This document shows, piece by piece, positions 36,298-49,083 of a stretch of 64,000 nt of DNA. The notes beneath the pieces are model-generated. The model was given only the letters and a program-made list of their open reading frames with translations, was not told the DNA's origin and did no database searches. The translations under genes and the position numbers were made by a program. Every line of letters starts with the position of its first letter. The first letter of the stretch is position 1. Source of the stretch: Nymphaea colorata (taxonomy: Eukaryota > Streptophyta > Magnoliopsida > Nymphaeales > Nymphaeaceae); the NCBI RefSeq assembly GCF_008831285.2, contig NC_045147.1:16346854-16410853 (forward strand), written 5' to 3'.

Positions 36298-39200
36298 TTC
36301 TTGTAGTAGTTTGATGTGGTTACAATGTGTCCTTTCAGTCGCTTCCCCACGTTTTTTTATTACAGTAAGGATGTCAACGTTCTGGATCCTGTGCCAAGCT
36401 GAACTAAGAATGCGATTTTTCTTGTAGTTAGCTAATCACAGTTCAAATCATTTCCCTGGACAGTCATATGGCTTATAAACCCTCCACTCTAAGCAACGGT
36501 TTTAAGATGATCAGCCATGCGCGACCTGCTGTTGCATTTTCAGAATACGATGTTGCGCAGGGACAGCACCGGAATCATGCAAGTTCTGTTGAAAGAGTTT
36601 TCATTGTTTGAATTTCAAGACATTCCAAAATCTTTGATTGTTGAAATTTTATTGTGGAAAAGTTTTGATGTCAATACTTGAATTTGGAAACCAAGCAGCT
36701 TCCACCAAGGATTAAAATGGCAGTTTGAAGGGCATTTTAAACTAGCTTGCCCATGACTCACGTCAAGAATGGTTTTGCCACAGCAGGGTGTGTTAGCGAG
36801 CCGATACAAATAGTAGCAGCAGTACAGCTGTTATAGCAGATTCAACATTGTTAATGTCAATAGCAGATCAGCAAAAGAATGTCGCAGTGATGGTGGAGCA
36901 GGGAATTTTTCTCCTCGGGTGCAGCGAGCATGGAGCACGATCCTCCCAACTACCAAGTGGGTAGGGTCTTTCGTGCTTGATAAATTCAGATTGGCAACAG
37001 AAAGATATTGGAACGTAAATTGCAGAAATCCTGATATCAATGGATTAAACCCAATAACATTGGCAGTCTTGCCCATGATATAATAAGTAATCATGCTATT
37101 AGCTGAATACTCATCGTATTGTTCACGTTTTCTGTTCGTTCATGCACGATAAAGTGAACTCGACAGACTTGGAACAAAGGCGAGGGAGTTTTCGATACCT
37201 CTTTCTAGGAAACTCTGATAAGGTTTCCTCTCGTTTGGGCCTTGGTGAACATCAGCCATCATGGCCGCCGGTTCTCTGGCGGCCCAACCTTCTCTTCGTA
37301 AATCTCAGCCTTCGTTTTCTCTAATGGGAGGCCGTTTCTCTAATCCCATCCCAGTCGTGGAGCCTCTGCCTGATTGGGGCAACATGGAAGCTGAAGCAAT
37401 GGGAGATATCAGAAGCCCGACTCATATGGAAGATAAGAACAATCGATTGAACTAGAGACCAACACCCCATCGCTTTTGGGCGCACATCGTTGAAGGGCAT
37501 CTGTTACAAGACAGCACTTGTATGGAAGACCTGGAAGTCTTCAATACGGGTGAAAATATCGATTAGTTATTCCCCAATCTTCTCTGGAAGCTATGAAGGA
37601 ACATTTCCGTTGGTCCATCATGTGCTGCTTCTTCCACGGAATGGAAAGTGTAAGCGTTGATTGAAGTATGCCTCAAAGGCTCTGAAGAGACAGTGGAAGA
37701 CGTCGCCCCTTTCATTGTCTGCTGTGCTTGGCAAGTTCACTGTAAATATGTGGCGCATGGTCTCCATAAAATTCCATGGGAGGGGAGTCCCATATTTGAC
37801 TAAGAGTTTAAGAAATGGCATTCGTCTTCCTTCAAGAAGGGCGGGCTGGTTGACTAAAAGTTAGAGAATAATCTCTCCCACTGTCTTCTGGGAAGATATG
37901 GTCCCTAAGAAAGGCGGCGTTACATCAAAATTATTCCTACTACGTTCAACAATTCACAAATTCAGTATGGTTTTCCTGCATCGAAGTAATCTTAGCGATT
38001 GATTGGAAAGAGCACAGCACAGAAATGGAATTATGGCTTAATTATCGCTGCTATTTTCCTTCTGATGGCAACTTATCTCCGTCTTTTTTTTCTTTTGCCT
38101 TCAAAATTGAGAAACACCATAGAATAGGTGCCATCATAGTTGGGGAGATACAGAAGTCGGCCAGGTGGAGGTTTTCTGCAACACTGAGGATCAGATTCTA
38201 CCTGAGATGCGAATTATTGCTGATGCCATACAAAAGGTGGACAATTCTTCTGCGAGAACGGGCGTCTTCTCCAACAATTAAATTTGCAAAAATATCCTTA
38301 AAATTACAGGCCTAAAAGGCAGGGACTATGCTCTCAACCGCGTCCTAGTTTTCCAAGATCGTTATGGCTAATGACTACTCCCCTGTTCAGATTGTTGATA
38401 GGATTTTGTTCCAATCTAAGGAGTTGTAGATGCTTTTTCAGCTAACCTTTTGTCTCTAAGCGTTCATGGCGTGATCTGGTTTATGTATGGCCCTGTTTTT
38501 TTTGTTTGACAGGTGCAGTGGCATAGATTTGTGGTTTTCATGTAACTTTTGTTCAACACATTTCTAGTCAATAAAAGGTTGAGAACCCTATCCTCCCGAC
38601 AGACTTGCATCGGAACTTGACAGAGGTAAGTCTATCTTGGTGGTATTTAGTGTGAATGAATGTAGAACAGGGGATACTGCTCTAATCAGTCAACTGGATA
38701 AGGGTGCATTGCTTTCTAAAAGTTTTGAGGGTCTCCTGTGTTATGGTCGTCTAAATTCTTGCATGCAGAACCAATTGAGAGGTCCAATCGAGACTTGAGA
38801 CACGCAATGCTGAATTGCTGTCTTGATCTGCAGGGTGGGTCATGCACATTTATCAATTTGGTCCTCAACATCATTCTTATTTGCCGGATGTTTTGTTTGA
38901 AGCCACCCTCTTCCAGTATAGGAAAACTCATAAAATTTACATGTCAATTTCTTGATGTCACTTATATCCTTGAGATTTGTTTGCAAACTTGAATTGACTA
39001 GAGACGATCCAGGGGCAATTAAAAAGGCAAAGGATGTTTAACTTCAACCTACTTTCTACCAAATAAGAGCTCCATCCACCTGGCTAAGTGTTAATTCGGA
39101 CTTCAAACATTAGAGTTGGCGAAGGTAAGAGTCCAATACCTGATGTACATCTCTGTTGGGCTGTCTATATAGCGGAGGAAATATAATACTAGTAATAAAG

Positions 39201-42200
39201 AAAATTTAGACATCCTTCACTAGCTTGCGTGGGATAATCAATAATGTGTCTGCTGCTTGTTGACCTTGGTACATTTTCTAAGAAAACCATTCACTCTCAC
39301 AACCCGCTAGAGGCATTTCTTGGGGTTGTAGAGAGAGAGACAAAAGAGAGAGAGAGAGTGGATAGATGGAGTCAGAGTCACACAACAGTAAATGAAAGAC
39401 AGTGCCGTAGTTGAATAGCAAAATGAATATCACCCTACACCAAGGGGCACCACAGAATCCGGCGATGAGGAGGTGCCTTATTGTTGCGCTCCTCCCAAAT
39501 TGTCAACCCCTTCTCAAGTTTCTTCATAATGTGCTCTTGAAAGTAAACTCAAACTCATAACGTATAAATAGCAACTTTCGAGCTAATCTATACGTGCAAA
39601 ATGTGCAAGCCCAATATAATTTATTTATTTTATGCAATCCCTGCTTTTGTTTGAATGAAATTTGAAATTCACGGTTTCTATATATCCAAGTAATTTGAGG
39701 GCTCTATAACCTAATTCTGATCTTAATTTCTGTACTCCAGTAAAGGTACAAAGCCACATGAAGGAGGAAGCCAGCAACACGGCAAAAATAGAAACTTTCC
39801 AGGATCCTAGTCATGCCTCTGTCAGAGACGAGGAGCTACATCTCATTCACAAAAACAGAGTCCGACCTCAGCAAGTGGGTCTCGTGATCTCCTTGAAAGC
39901 CTGTCTCCTTTGATCTCTACCAAACAAAAACGAGATACTCTCCGATCTACTACTTCACTCAGCCCAAAAGGTAAAGATTCTCTGATTATGAACTCTGAAA
40001 GGAAGAAACAAAGCCGGCCTTCTTTTGTCATGGGCATGCTGCTGTCATGCTCATGACAGAATGTGTCTTTTTTTTGTTGAAACTAATCAATCTAATCACC
40101 TCTTGTGCAAAATGGACATTATAGGAAGTTGTTCCAATTTTATCTGATGTCTCCAAGGAGACTTTATAGGAAATCAGTCCTGATTGTTCTATATATTGAA
40201 TCTAGTTTGATGCATGACTGGGTCATGCTTCATTAAATAGCAATTCTGACTACCCATTTCAACTTTGTGTCATTAATCACGTTGTCAGTGAAGGATGTCC
40301 CAAAAGAAGTTGGTGGTGAATGTGCTACCGCTAAAAATCCCAATTGGAAGATTTGATTGCTGGACCCTGCGCTCAAGTCAAAATTGAATTGGCATAAGAA
40401 GAACAAGTTCAGAAACAATTATTACTATCAAGAGTATCTACGAAAAAGATGAGCAAATTCACAGATCAATATTAGCTTTACTAGAAGAAGACATAGTACT
40501 TCCTCCAATCCTTCAAACTATACCTTTTGAATGAAGCAGCAAGTGAATGTTCTGAGACCATGCCAACAAGAAGACTCATTCCGTCGATGTCAGATACGGC
40601 AGCACTTGTAATGTTGTCACGTGGTTAGTGACCTTCAAGATTTTGTTCAAACGGTACTGGAATTGTTCAGACTCCTGGAAATGGTTGCTATTTTTCTGAG
40701 TTCACTTGCTGCAAAATTCAAGGCGAGAAATTGTTATTAGTCTGAAATACACATTTTTCAATGAAAAAAAAATTTAAAGATACCCCAACCCCCCTTCTTT
40801 TCCCTTTTAATGTATGTTTGTGGGTGCACAGGGGTGTGCATGCAACTCTATCTTGGGCTTGTGAGGGGCGAAACATGGCTCATCAATTCATACGTTATCT
40901 GCGCAAAAACTCTTGCAACCAGGAGTCGCGTCCGAACGTTTATTAGGTAGGAGTAATCTGTTTCAAAACCTCATCATCTTGCATCCCAATGCCATATATA
41001 TTTACCATAGAAATGGAGAATGGGGATCATCTCTTTCCTCGGATGTGAAATTGCAAGCTCTGATTGGCAGAAAGGTGGCAGATCGAGTTTTATGGCAGCA
41101 CGGTGATTCCAAGAGGAAGGCTTGGAAAGACGTTGGTTCCAGTATGGATCAAGTACAATCACCATGATAAAGCAGTCCAGCCTTTGGGTTGGTTCTACAG
41201 TGAGAAATATGTGGGAGATTCAATGAATTGGATTGCCAGAATGCAAGTTTTTTACTGCAGAGATGAACAAGTGGGACATAATGCAGTTTGCACAAACAGA
41301 AACCTTTTAATGGCTGGCAGTGTGCTAGAAGATCAACCAATTCAGGATTGAGAATGGTCATGCTGGAGGTAAGTTGGTCCAATATATAGTTCGAAGGCGA
41401 AGTTGAGATATTAATTCGAACTTAGCTCTTGAGTAGGTTTGAAGGACAATTGTTTGGCATAAGACCATTGTCATAATCATCTAGAAAGTTTATCCGTGCG
41501 AAATAAGCAGCTTCAAGATGACAATATCTCTGTCAAAGGAAAGCTGTGGCTGAGAATGGTCGTAACACTAGTTGGCCACCTGATCTAGAACATGCAGTGC
41601 GCCTTTTGAGAAAATTCAAACGAGCGGAGGCCGTAAACCCCAGGGGAGTGGTATATCGCTTCCATAGCTGATACCGATGTAGCCAAGTATTCCAGAAGCA
41701 GGAAGATTCTGAGGGGCAGGGTGGCATTTGGAGTCTTTTCGGAGTGATGGTTTGTAAGCCCTGAAAATCATCTTTCTTGAACTTTTATCCTTGATCCTTT
41801 GTTTAGTTCTTTCTTTCTCTTTATCTACAATTCAATGGGTGACGTACATATTCTATCTAGTTCAATAATCAAGGCTTATTACGCCTGCAAGTGTCGCCAG
41901 TGGAAGCTTCTGCCCGTCTCTTCAATGCAAGAGCATAAGGCGGTCGTCGTTACGGAAAGCTAGTTTAGATCGTGTGCTTCATTTTCTGCTTTTGCTTTTT
42001 TGTGGATTGCAATTATGTCAAGTGGGTCAAGGGCATATATATAGTTTTGGTGCGTATATGAACACCCTTTCCCATTGCTTTGCTTCCTTCACCTTTAGCT
42101 GACAAGACCCTTCTTAATTATGTGTGTCCATATATCATGTGCCTGGCCGTATTCCACTCAACTTGGTAGTGGATCATTCATTTGGTACGTAAGACAAAAG

Positions 42201-45200
42201 ATATAAAACAAAAAGAGGGGAAACACAAAGCATCTATATTTGGACTAGATATAACAAAGATATCAATCGATAAGCTTGTCTGGAGTGACAGCAACAATTC
42301 GAGAGCTGGAAAATGAATCACATATCTAATTGCTGTTTAGAAAGAGGACCCTAGCTACAAATGCAAAGCCAAAATTTACAATCCTCACCGAACGATGATT
42401 CATTTTCTTTTCCCTTCGCCATGGTCTTTTTCTCCTGACAACAGAGGAAGAACTATGTTGGTGCTTACTGTTGCCTCCTCTACAGAGCCGTTTTAGCTCC
42501 GATTTGGAGGTCTTTTACGAAGATGTTAAGTTTCATTTAAATGAGAAGGAACTGATCATGAAGATCCAAAAGAAAGGGCCGTTCCCTGAATAGAAAAACC
42601 TGCATGAGTCCCGACCACTATGTCTTGCTGAGACAAAAGAATAAGAAAGCTAGCTCAGGTTGCAGTTTAAGGCCCTTTATGAATCCTTTATCTTTTGCTT
42701 ATTTCTAACTAGGGATGTTCATTGCTCTGTTGCCTCTTTCTGCACTGCTCGATCAGAGTGATGTCTATTTCGCCCTTCACATCACCTCATGTTTGCTTCC
42801 CACGACTAATCTTCTTCCTTTATCTCACTCTCTCTCTTTTTTCTCTAACCTTCTCCCTTTATCACTGTCTCACTCCTTTTTTTTTTTCTCCCTTTCTCTC
42901 TTTTCCTGTTTCTGTTGCTTGTAAAACTTTCTTTCTGGTATTTTGCTTGGTGGGTTTTTTGCTTTCTTGCTTTTGGACGTCACCATGCTTCGTCGATGGG
43001 CATGGCATGTCTTTGCTGGGACATCTGTTAACCTGGGTGATTTTGCTCTTATCATTTCTCCTCTGTTATTTGCCTATTTGTTCGCACCAACTATCTTGGT
43101 TTTGCAATATTATTCTTTGTTGTTTCTCTCTCTCTCTCCCTCTCATATTAAAGAGAAAAACCAGGCATCGGGCAAAATGGAATCTTCCATTTTTTACACC
43201 AGAAAATAGAATCTTCATTTTTCAAATTTCTGGTCTTCTTCTAAACTGTCACACAAAAAATACACTTGCGAATGTTTAGCTTTCTCGTTTGTGTGCTGAT
43301 TGAAGAGAAGCCTAAAATATTTCCTTATATTCTTGCTTACTGAACCAGGACTACTTCTAAAACATTTGATGCTTAAGCGTTTTCAAGAAGGATATTTGAT
43401 GTGATTTTAAATTCAAGGATTGGTCAATCCAGGTTGAAGAGGATGATCTATATAGCAGATCTCGACGAGCATGTCTTCAGTGTTCTGGCCCGAACAAGGA
43501 CCGGAGGTCTCTGCTCAAAACCTTTTCTATGTGGTTCTCTTTTCTTCTCTGTGGGTTCTACCCACCGAGCACATGCCCCTGTTGTTGGTGTTCGAAACTT
43601 TAATACCTAATCAGCCTTGCATTTTGATACCTCATTAACTTGGGATCGAGTTTTATTACCTCAGAACATGGCTGTGATAGTCATGCATGTTTTGTCATGT
43701 TGCAAAAGATGAACTAAGATCTACGATTCATCATTGATTGAAGTAACTAAGGTTCTTAATTGAACCTCCAGATTTATACATGAGATTCTCATTTTACCAT
43801 TTGAATTGACAAAAAATTTGTTTCGGGATTGGAGAGAGGGAGGCTCTAATATTAAATTCATGAATTTCCTACCAACAGGATTTTAAATCAAGGCAGATCA
43901 AAATCGTGCACAACTCCATATAACTTTTCATGTTAGCACTCACAAAGGGCGGATGAACAAAGTATCGCTGGATCTAATAACTCCATCTCATAAAATATCA
44001 ACAACATATCTGCTACCAGCAAGGCAACTTTAGCCTGGTAAGTCTCGTTAATTTCTTCGGGTAGCTTTCTTCTTTCCGCGGGAGGAAAAAGAAAAAAGCC
44101 GAAAGCCATGCTTGACGAATTTGACTGCCTCTAGCAATGTTGTCATTAGATCAGTAGCTTTTAATACGACAGAGGAAAAAGGAACTTTTTGATTTGGAAA
44201 AGACATTGAGATGTTTTCTGGGCAATGGAAATCTACGTCAATTGTGGAAAGCTACTTTAGAAATTCTTAGAATATGGTTTCATTTTTCTTTGACATATCC
44301 ATGTGTGGACTGTGGAGCTTCGGGGAAAGCTATTCCCATTAAACATGCAGCTATCTTTGTCATTCAGAAGAAAAGAAACATGGCTTTTCCAATAGGTAGG
44401 AGATTCGATTTTCTCCACTAATTTTGTCTCTACGGGTCTCGCTTTTTGATGTTGGGTCGGTGTGTGGCACACTGGGTGCTGTCCAATTAATTAGTTTGAC
44501 GAAGAAAGTAAGTGCAGGAGACGCCCATTCTCAAAGACAGTAAGCAACTGTGCTACTTGGCCATGTGCATGCAGAAACCGGTTTGTTTCCAAATCCCAAT
44601 CTGAAGAAAGATTTGTTGGGATTATCATGATGTCCCCATGATGAAAAGAAACTTTTAACTTCTTTGTAAAACAAATAATAAGGCTATCGTGCTCCCCGCT
44701 GCACCACAACCAGTGATCGTTGTATTGTTGCAATCGGTCTTTATACATATATTCCACATGATTTATGCAACAGAACTGATATTTTACGTCCTTTTGTTTT
44801 GAAGATAAAATCATATGTAGATTGTCTGTTTAATTTAAAAAAATTGCACAATATGGGGATTGGTAAGCTTTTCATAATATTAAGCTACCGTTACGTTAGA
44901 ATTGAAAAGAGCTTTGCTCGCCACTGCTCAAGGGGTCAATTGACAGCAGGGGTGCTTAGTGACTGTCTGTTTCATGAATCTGTTTAAAAGGTGTTTGTTG
45001 GCAAAATGTTTTTCTTTTTTTTGAAAAAATCTTGGGAAAATGTCAAAGTTTTTTAATAAAATAAAAAGTCAAAATGTTAAGTAAAAATACAAGAAATGAA
45101 AAACTAATAAATATTGTATTGTTTTTAGGAGGTCATGTTAAATACCTAAAACAAGAGGAAATAAAACAATCAAAGAAAAGTTGAAAAAATAAAAGCAGAA

Positions 45201-46200
45201 ACTGAAATAAAAATAAATGAAAAAATAAGAAAAAAATACAAAAAATGAGTGATAATTCATTTTTAATTTTTTTTTAATATAGCTACATTTTTCTGTTTTT
45301 TATTTTTATTTTTTCGTTAATGTCATTATATTTGTGGTTATGAATTGAACAGATTCATAGCACACAAAAACTTTTGTTTTTTTTGACTATATGCCACTAT
45401 TTGAGGCAGATTGATGAGATGCGAATGTTTTTATTGTCAAACGACCACCAAGAAATCATCCTCCCTGCAACTTCCGAGTTGTGGTTCAGATCCTTCTCTT
45501 ACTTGGCTACTCGCGATCTCCAATCCATGTCCCTCCGCGCTCTCGTTAAACACTTGCCCTTCTTCCAACCTGCTCCATCAATTCATTCAAGAGTTGTTCC
45601 CTTCATCAACTCCCTCCACAACCGTGGCTGTCTTCTTCGTTGTACTATAAGAGGCATGCTTGTTCATCTGCTGGCGGCTGCCCAATTGAAGTTGCGTCCT
45701 GTTCAAGCATGCATTCTCTTTTTGTCCATGCACGGCGTTCCTAAGGCTTTCCACAACGAAAACTTAATCTTCTGTCCCGAATAATTTTTCACAGACCTAA
45801 TCCTCCATGCAGTATAACGAAGAACAAACAAGTGTTGACGATAGTTTGATGGCTGCACACGCGTTGTATAGGAAAGTAAAAGACGGTTCAGTAATGTCGT
45901 GGTTTGCAGAAGACAGAGATGGAGGGAAATACCTATAGTCCAAGCCCAGGTTGTCCTTCCACAGTAGAGAGGTGAAGCCTAGTCGAGCCAATTTCTACTT
46001 GATGCCCGTCACCTTTAGAAAGAAATACTTGGGGTTCAATCAAGGAAAGCCCAACTGAAAAAGGATGAGGAAGACGGAGTGTACGTATGTGGGCTCGATG
46101 CTTGCGATAGATTTTACCCTGCGGTTCTCTTCACAAAGGTTTGGCGCTAGCTACGCCCCTCAAGTTTGCAGTGTCCCTTTGGAGCTTTCTATTGGTACCT
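36298..46200. other. Gene-poor interval downstream of BRL2, first part
   Basis: No intact gene is recognised. A decayed LINE-like ORF1 lies at 37261-37960. GA repeats occur at 39330-39360 and C/T-rich stretches at 42820-42905. ORFs at 41064-41351 and 45374-45784 are open but match no family I know and lack clear splice context. The stretch 45000-45340 is extremely A/T-rich. Confidence 0.45.
37261..37960 (+). pseudogene. Decayed LINE-type ORF1 / gag-like fragment (DUF4283-like)
   Basis: Reading through several frameshifts and stops gives pieces in the order of a plant LINE ORF1: an RPTPHRFWAHIVEG start near 37460, an LKRQWKTSPLSLS block, a PWEGSPIFD block followed by KKWHSSSF, then FWEDMVPKKGG. 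Together these resemble the DUF4283 region of plant non-LTR elements. It has at least three in-frame stops and frame changes, so it is a relic. No reverse transcriptase was found beside it. Confidence 0.42.
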
Positions 46201-46219
46201 TGAGTACTACAGAGTCTCT

Positions 46220-46221
<2 letters not shown>

Positions 46222-46291
<70 letters not shown>
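46222..46291. repeat. (CT)n(TA)n compound microsatellite
   Basis: About 29 bases of CT run directly into about 41 bases of TA, immediately left of the tandem array starting at 46296. Confidence 0.95.
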
Positions 46292-46293
<2 letters not shown>

Positions 46294-46295
46294 CC

Positions 46296-47036
46296 AGACC
46301 CTTCAATTTTTTGGTAAAAAATATTTTTAAATAAGATAAAAACATCCTTATATGTTTATAGAAACTAATTTGATACAAAACATGATTTAGTTTAAGTTGT
46401 TTTGCAAAAATAAATATTTCTCCTAGATCAAATTTTTGATGTGCCGTTCAGTTTTACTTATTATAAAAATATGATTAAATTCAAAAAATGATTAATTTAG
46501 TACATACTTCTCATCAACTTATTCTTGAGACATATCCATAACATATAATCGTAGCATTTGAGCAGTACTTGGTAGACCCTGAAGTGCTAGGTCACGGATA
46601 AAATAGACTCTTTAATTTTTTTGCCAAAAAATATAAAAAAAACATTCTAATGTGTTTATAAAAATTAATTTGATATAAAACATTCTTTAATTTAAGTTGT
46701 TTTTGCACATGAAAAATTAGACGATCCAAATTTTGATGTTATATACATGGGCAGTTCAGTTTTACTTATTAACAAAATATGATTAAATTCAGAAAATTAA
46801 TGATAACTTAGTCTGCGTTTCCCATCAACTTATTCTTATAAGACCATAATTCTAAGGTTAGATAGAAAAAAAGAACATCTTAATCATTACATTTAATCAG
46901 TAGGGTTTTTGTCCCTGACCTAGTGGTCAGGGTCGGAATAAAACCTAGACCCTTTAAGTTTTTTGCTAAAAAAATACTTTTAAAAAAGCGAAACATCCTG
47001 GTATGTTTATAAAAAAAAAATTGATATAAAACATGC
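46296..47036. repeat. Tandem array of diverged 310-340-bp units
   Basis: Three unit starts share the phrase AGAC(C/T)CTTTAA..TTTTTTG and begin at 46296, 46605 and 46947 (spacings 309 and 342). Each continues with (A)n, ACATCC or ACATTCT, ATGTTTATA(G/A)AAA and TTGATA(C/T)AAAACAT. The two full units also share GCAGTT- or CCGTTCAGTTTTACTTATTA, AATATGATTAAATTCA and CATCAACTTATTCTT. The third unit is cut short at about 47036. It may be a satellite-like array or transposon-internal repeat. Confidence 0.8.
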
Positions 47037-48273
47037 CTACATTCTTGTAAATTTTTCGTGAGGGCAATTCTTGGTCGTTTGTCACAAGGTTTTGTAAATG
47101 AAAAAAATGTAAAATGAGACAAAAACTAAGAAAAGATTTGCGTGGAAACTTGTCAAGCACGCTGTTTTTCATTCAGATTTGAGTTTAGATATATCAAGTC
47201 GAAATCACACCCTTAATTATGTTTTATCAATCACATCTGTTGATTACAATGTTGGATTTAAGATGAAGAACCGCATTCCTAAACAAGTATTACTTGAAGA
47301 TACAGGGAAAACTCAACTTCATCCTTCTTCACGGGTTTAAGATATACCCTTCAATGGCTTCCATCGTCCTTTTTGAGTACAAAACAAAAGAAGCTTTCTA
47401 GGATAAAAAAAACTATGTTTGTTCAAAGAAGGCCTGAAATTACGGGGACTGAGCTCGTTTCACCGCTGGCTGGTTTTCACCACAACACTTAGATTGGCTT
47501 CTTGATCATTGATTCCCAACAAACATTTTGAGAGCGAATAAACTTTGACACAAGTTGCCCTTAATTGAGTCGGCTACACCCTTAAGAATTCGAAATTGAA
47601 TACAAAAAAATAAAAAGTCATATCAGAATCCGATTTTACAATCTGATCTGAGTCTGAATTTTACATTGATATCCAAATACAAACTTTGAAGCGAATCAGG
47701 CTGATTTTCGAAATATAAGAGAGAATATTTGACGTCAGGTATTTATTTAAAACTAAATTCGAACGAAACCTGAATCTAATTGAATATTTATGTATATCTG
47801 AATCCGATCATGTCATTTCTTAAATTCAAGCCATCTGATTCCTTAATCGAATATGATTTTTTTTTGTAATATATCTGAATTTTTCAAAACAGTTTGATCA
47901 TATGTTCGATCCAAATCGGATATATTGACATCCCTACTTATCAATCATCAACCGAGAGACATTTGGGGGAAAAGGAGATCAAACTGTTAATTCACGATAG
48001 TTACCACCAAAGATCAAGCTAAACTTTGTTCACTGATGGCCTTAGATTGGCTTAGCAAAAACATGATTAAATTTGATGTAAACTGCATGCATTGAATTTG
48101 CTAAGGCTTATAATTCAAAACCATTCAAATTGTATTCAAACATTATATTTCTATATACGATCTTCCAATTTTACTTCGCATCGATCTGTGTAGTTAGATT
48201 TGTGAAGAATATTGACTTGGAAATGGACAAAAGTTAGGGGACCAACCTTGTAGTGCTGTTGAAAATTGAAATA

Positions 48274-48398
48274 ATTCTCTCTCTCTCTCTCCAGTCTCTC
48301 CCTCTATCTCTCCTTCCCTGTCACCCACTCCTCATTCATGTTCACCTTTAGCCATTAATGTAGAGAGATAGAAGAAGGAAAGAGAAGAGAGAGAGAAT
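48274..48398. repeat. Imperfect inverted repeat (hairpin-forming), about 125 bp
   Basis: The left arm is a CT-rich segment beginning ATTCTCTCTCT and ending CTCTATCTCTCC. The right arm (GAGAGATAGAAGAAGG...GAGAGAGAAT) is nearly its reverse complement over about 38 nt, around a loop of about 50 nt. It may be microsatellite-derived; it does not match a miRNA I know. Confidence 0.6.
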
Positions 48399-49020
48399 GT
48401 GTGTGAGGAGTACTTGGACAGGTATTCATACGCGGACAAACACTTCTGCCTCCCAATTTATGGATACCTAGGCCCTCCATACAAGTCTATCCATATATAT
48501 AGCTTGCTGGATGTGAATTATTCGAATTCTACATTAAAAAAGTCATGAAATTAAATCGGATCCATACATCAAGTTCTATAAATACTGTAAAAGTAATGGC
48601 CATAACTTTCTAGGATCATAAAATTCACCCGAGGTAAGATTTTCCTTTCTTTTCTTCAATTCAACATTTTCAAAAGCATCGTGAACATAGTAAATTACCT
48701 TTTAAATGAGTAAAACTAGCCGAAGCTTCCACCCAACACTTTGTCTTTTAAAATATAAAATCTACTCTCGATGCTTGTCTTACCTGACAAAGTTTGTAAC
48801 TTGGTTAGAAGGATTGATACATTTGTATCAACATGAGGGGTTTGCTTACGACTCACTCTATACTACCAAAATCTGTGTTCGATGAACTGAAACAAATTTA
48901 CATAATTGCTCTCTCATGTTACATTTTTTTTCCCACTGAATCTCTTAATTTCTCCTTGGTCCAAAGCAACAACACACAAGAGTAGGTTAGAAAGGCTTTA
49001 AAATACCAAGAGGCACATTG

Positions 49021-49083
49021 CGTGCGCGCACACATACATATATATATATATATAAGAGAGGGAGAGAGAGAGAGAGAGAGAGA
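49021..49083. repeat. (GC)(CA)(TA)(GA) compound microsatellite
   Basis: Short GCGCGC, CACA, TATATA and GAGAGA runs follow each other in about 60 bases. Confidence 0.9.

Noticed and set aside
41064-41351. ORF with a VPVWIKYN-like stretch
   Set aside because: It faintly recalls LINE ORF1 (VPVW motif) but the rest does not align; too weak to call.
45374-45784. 136-codon ORF
   Set aside because: No recognisable domain, no start or splice context; chance ORF in low-constraint DNA is likely.
48274-48398. Annotated miRNA call for the hairpin
   Set aside because: No match to the common conserved plant miRNAs I checked by eye (miR156, 159, 160, 164-172, 319, 390-399); kept only as an inverted repeat.
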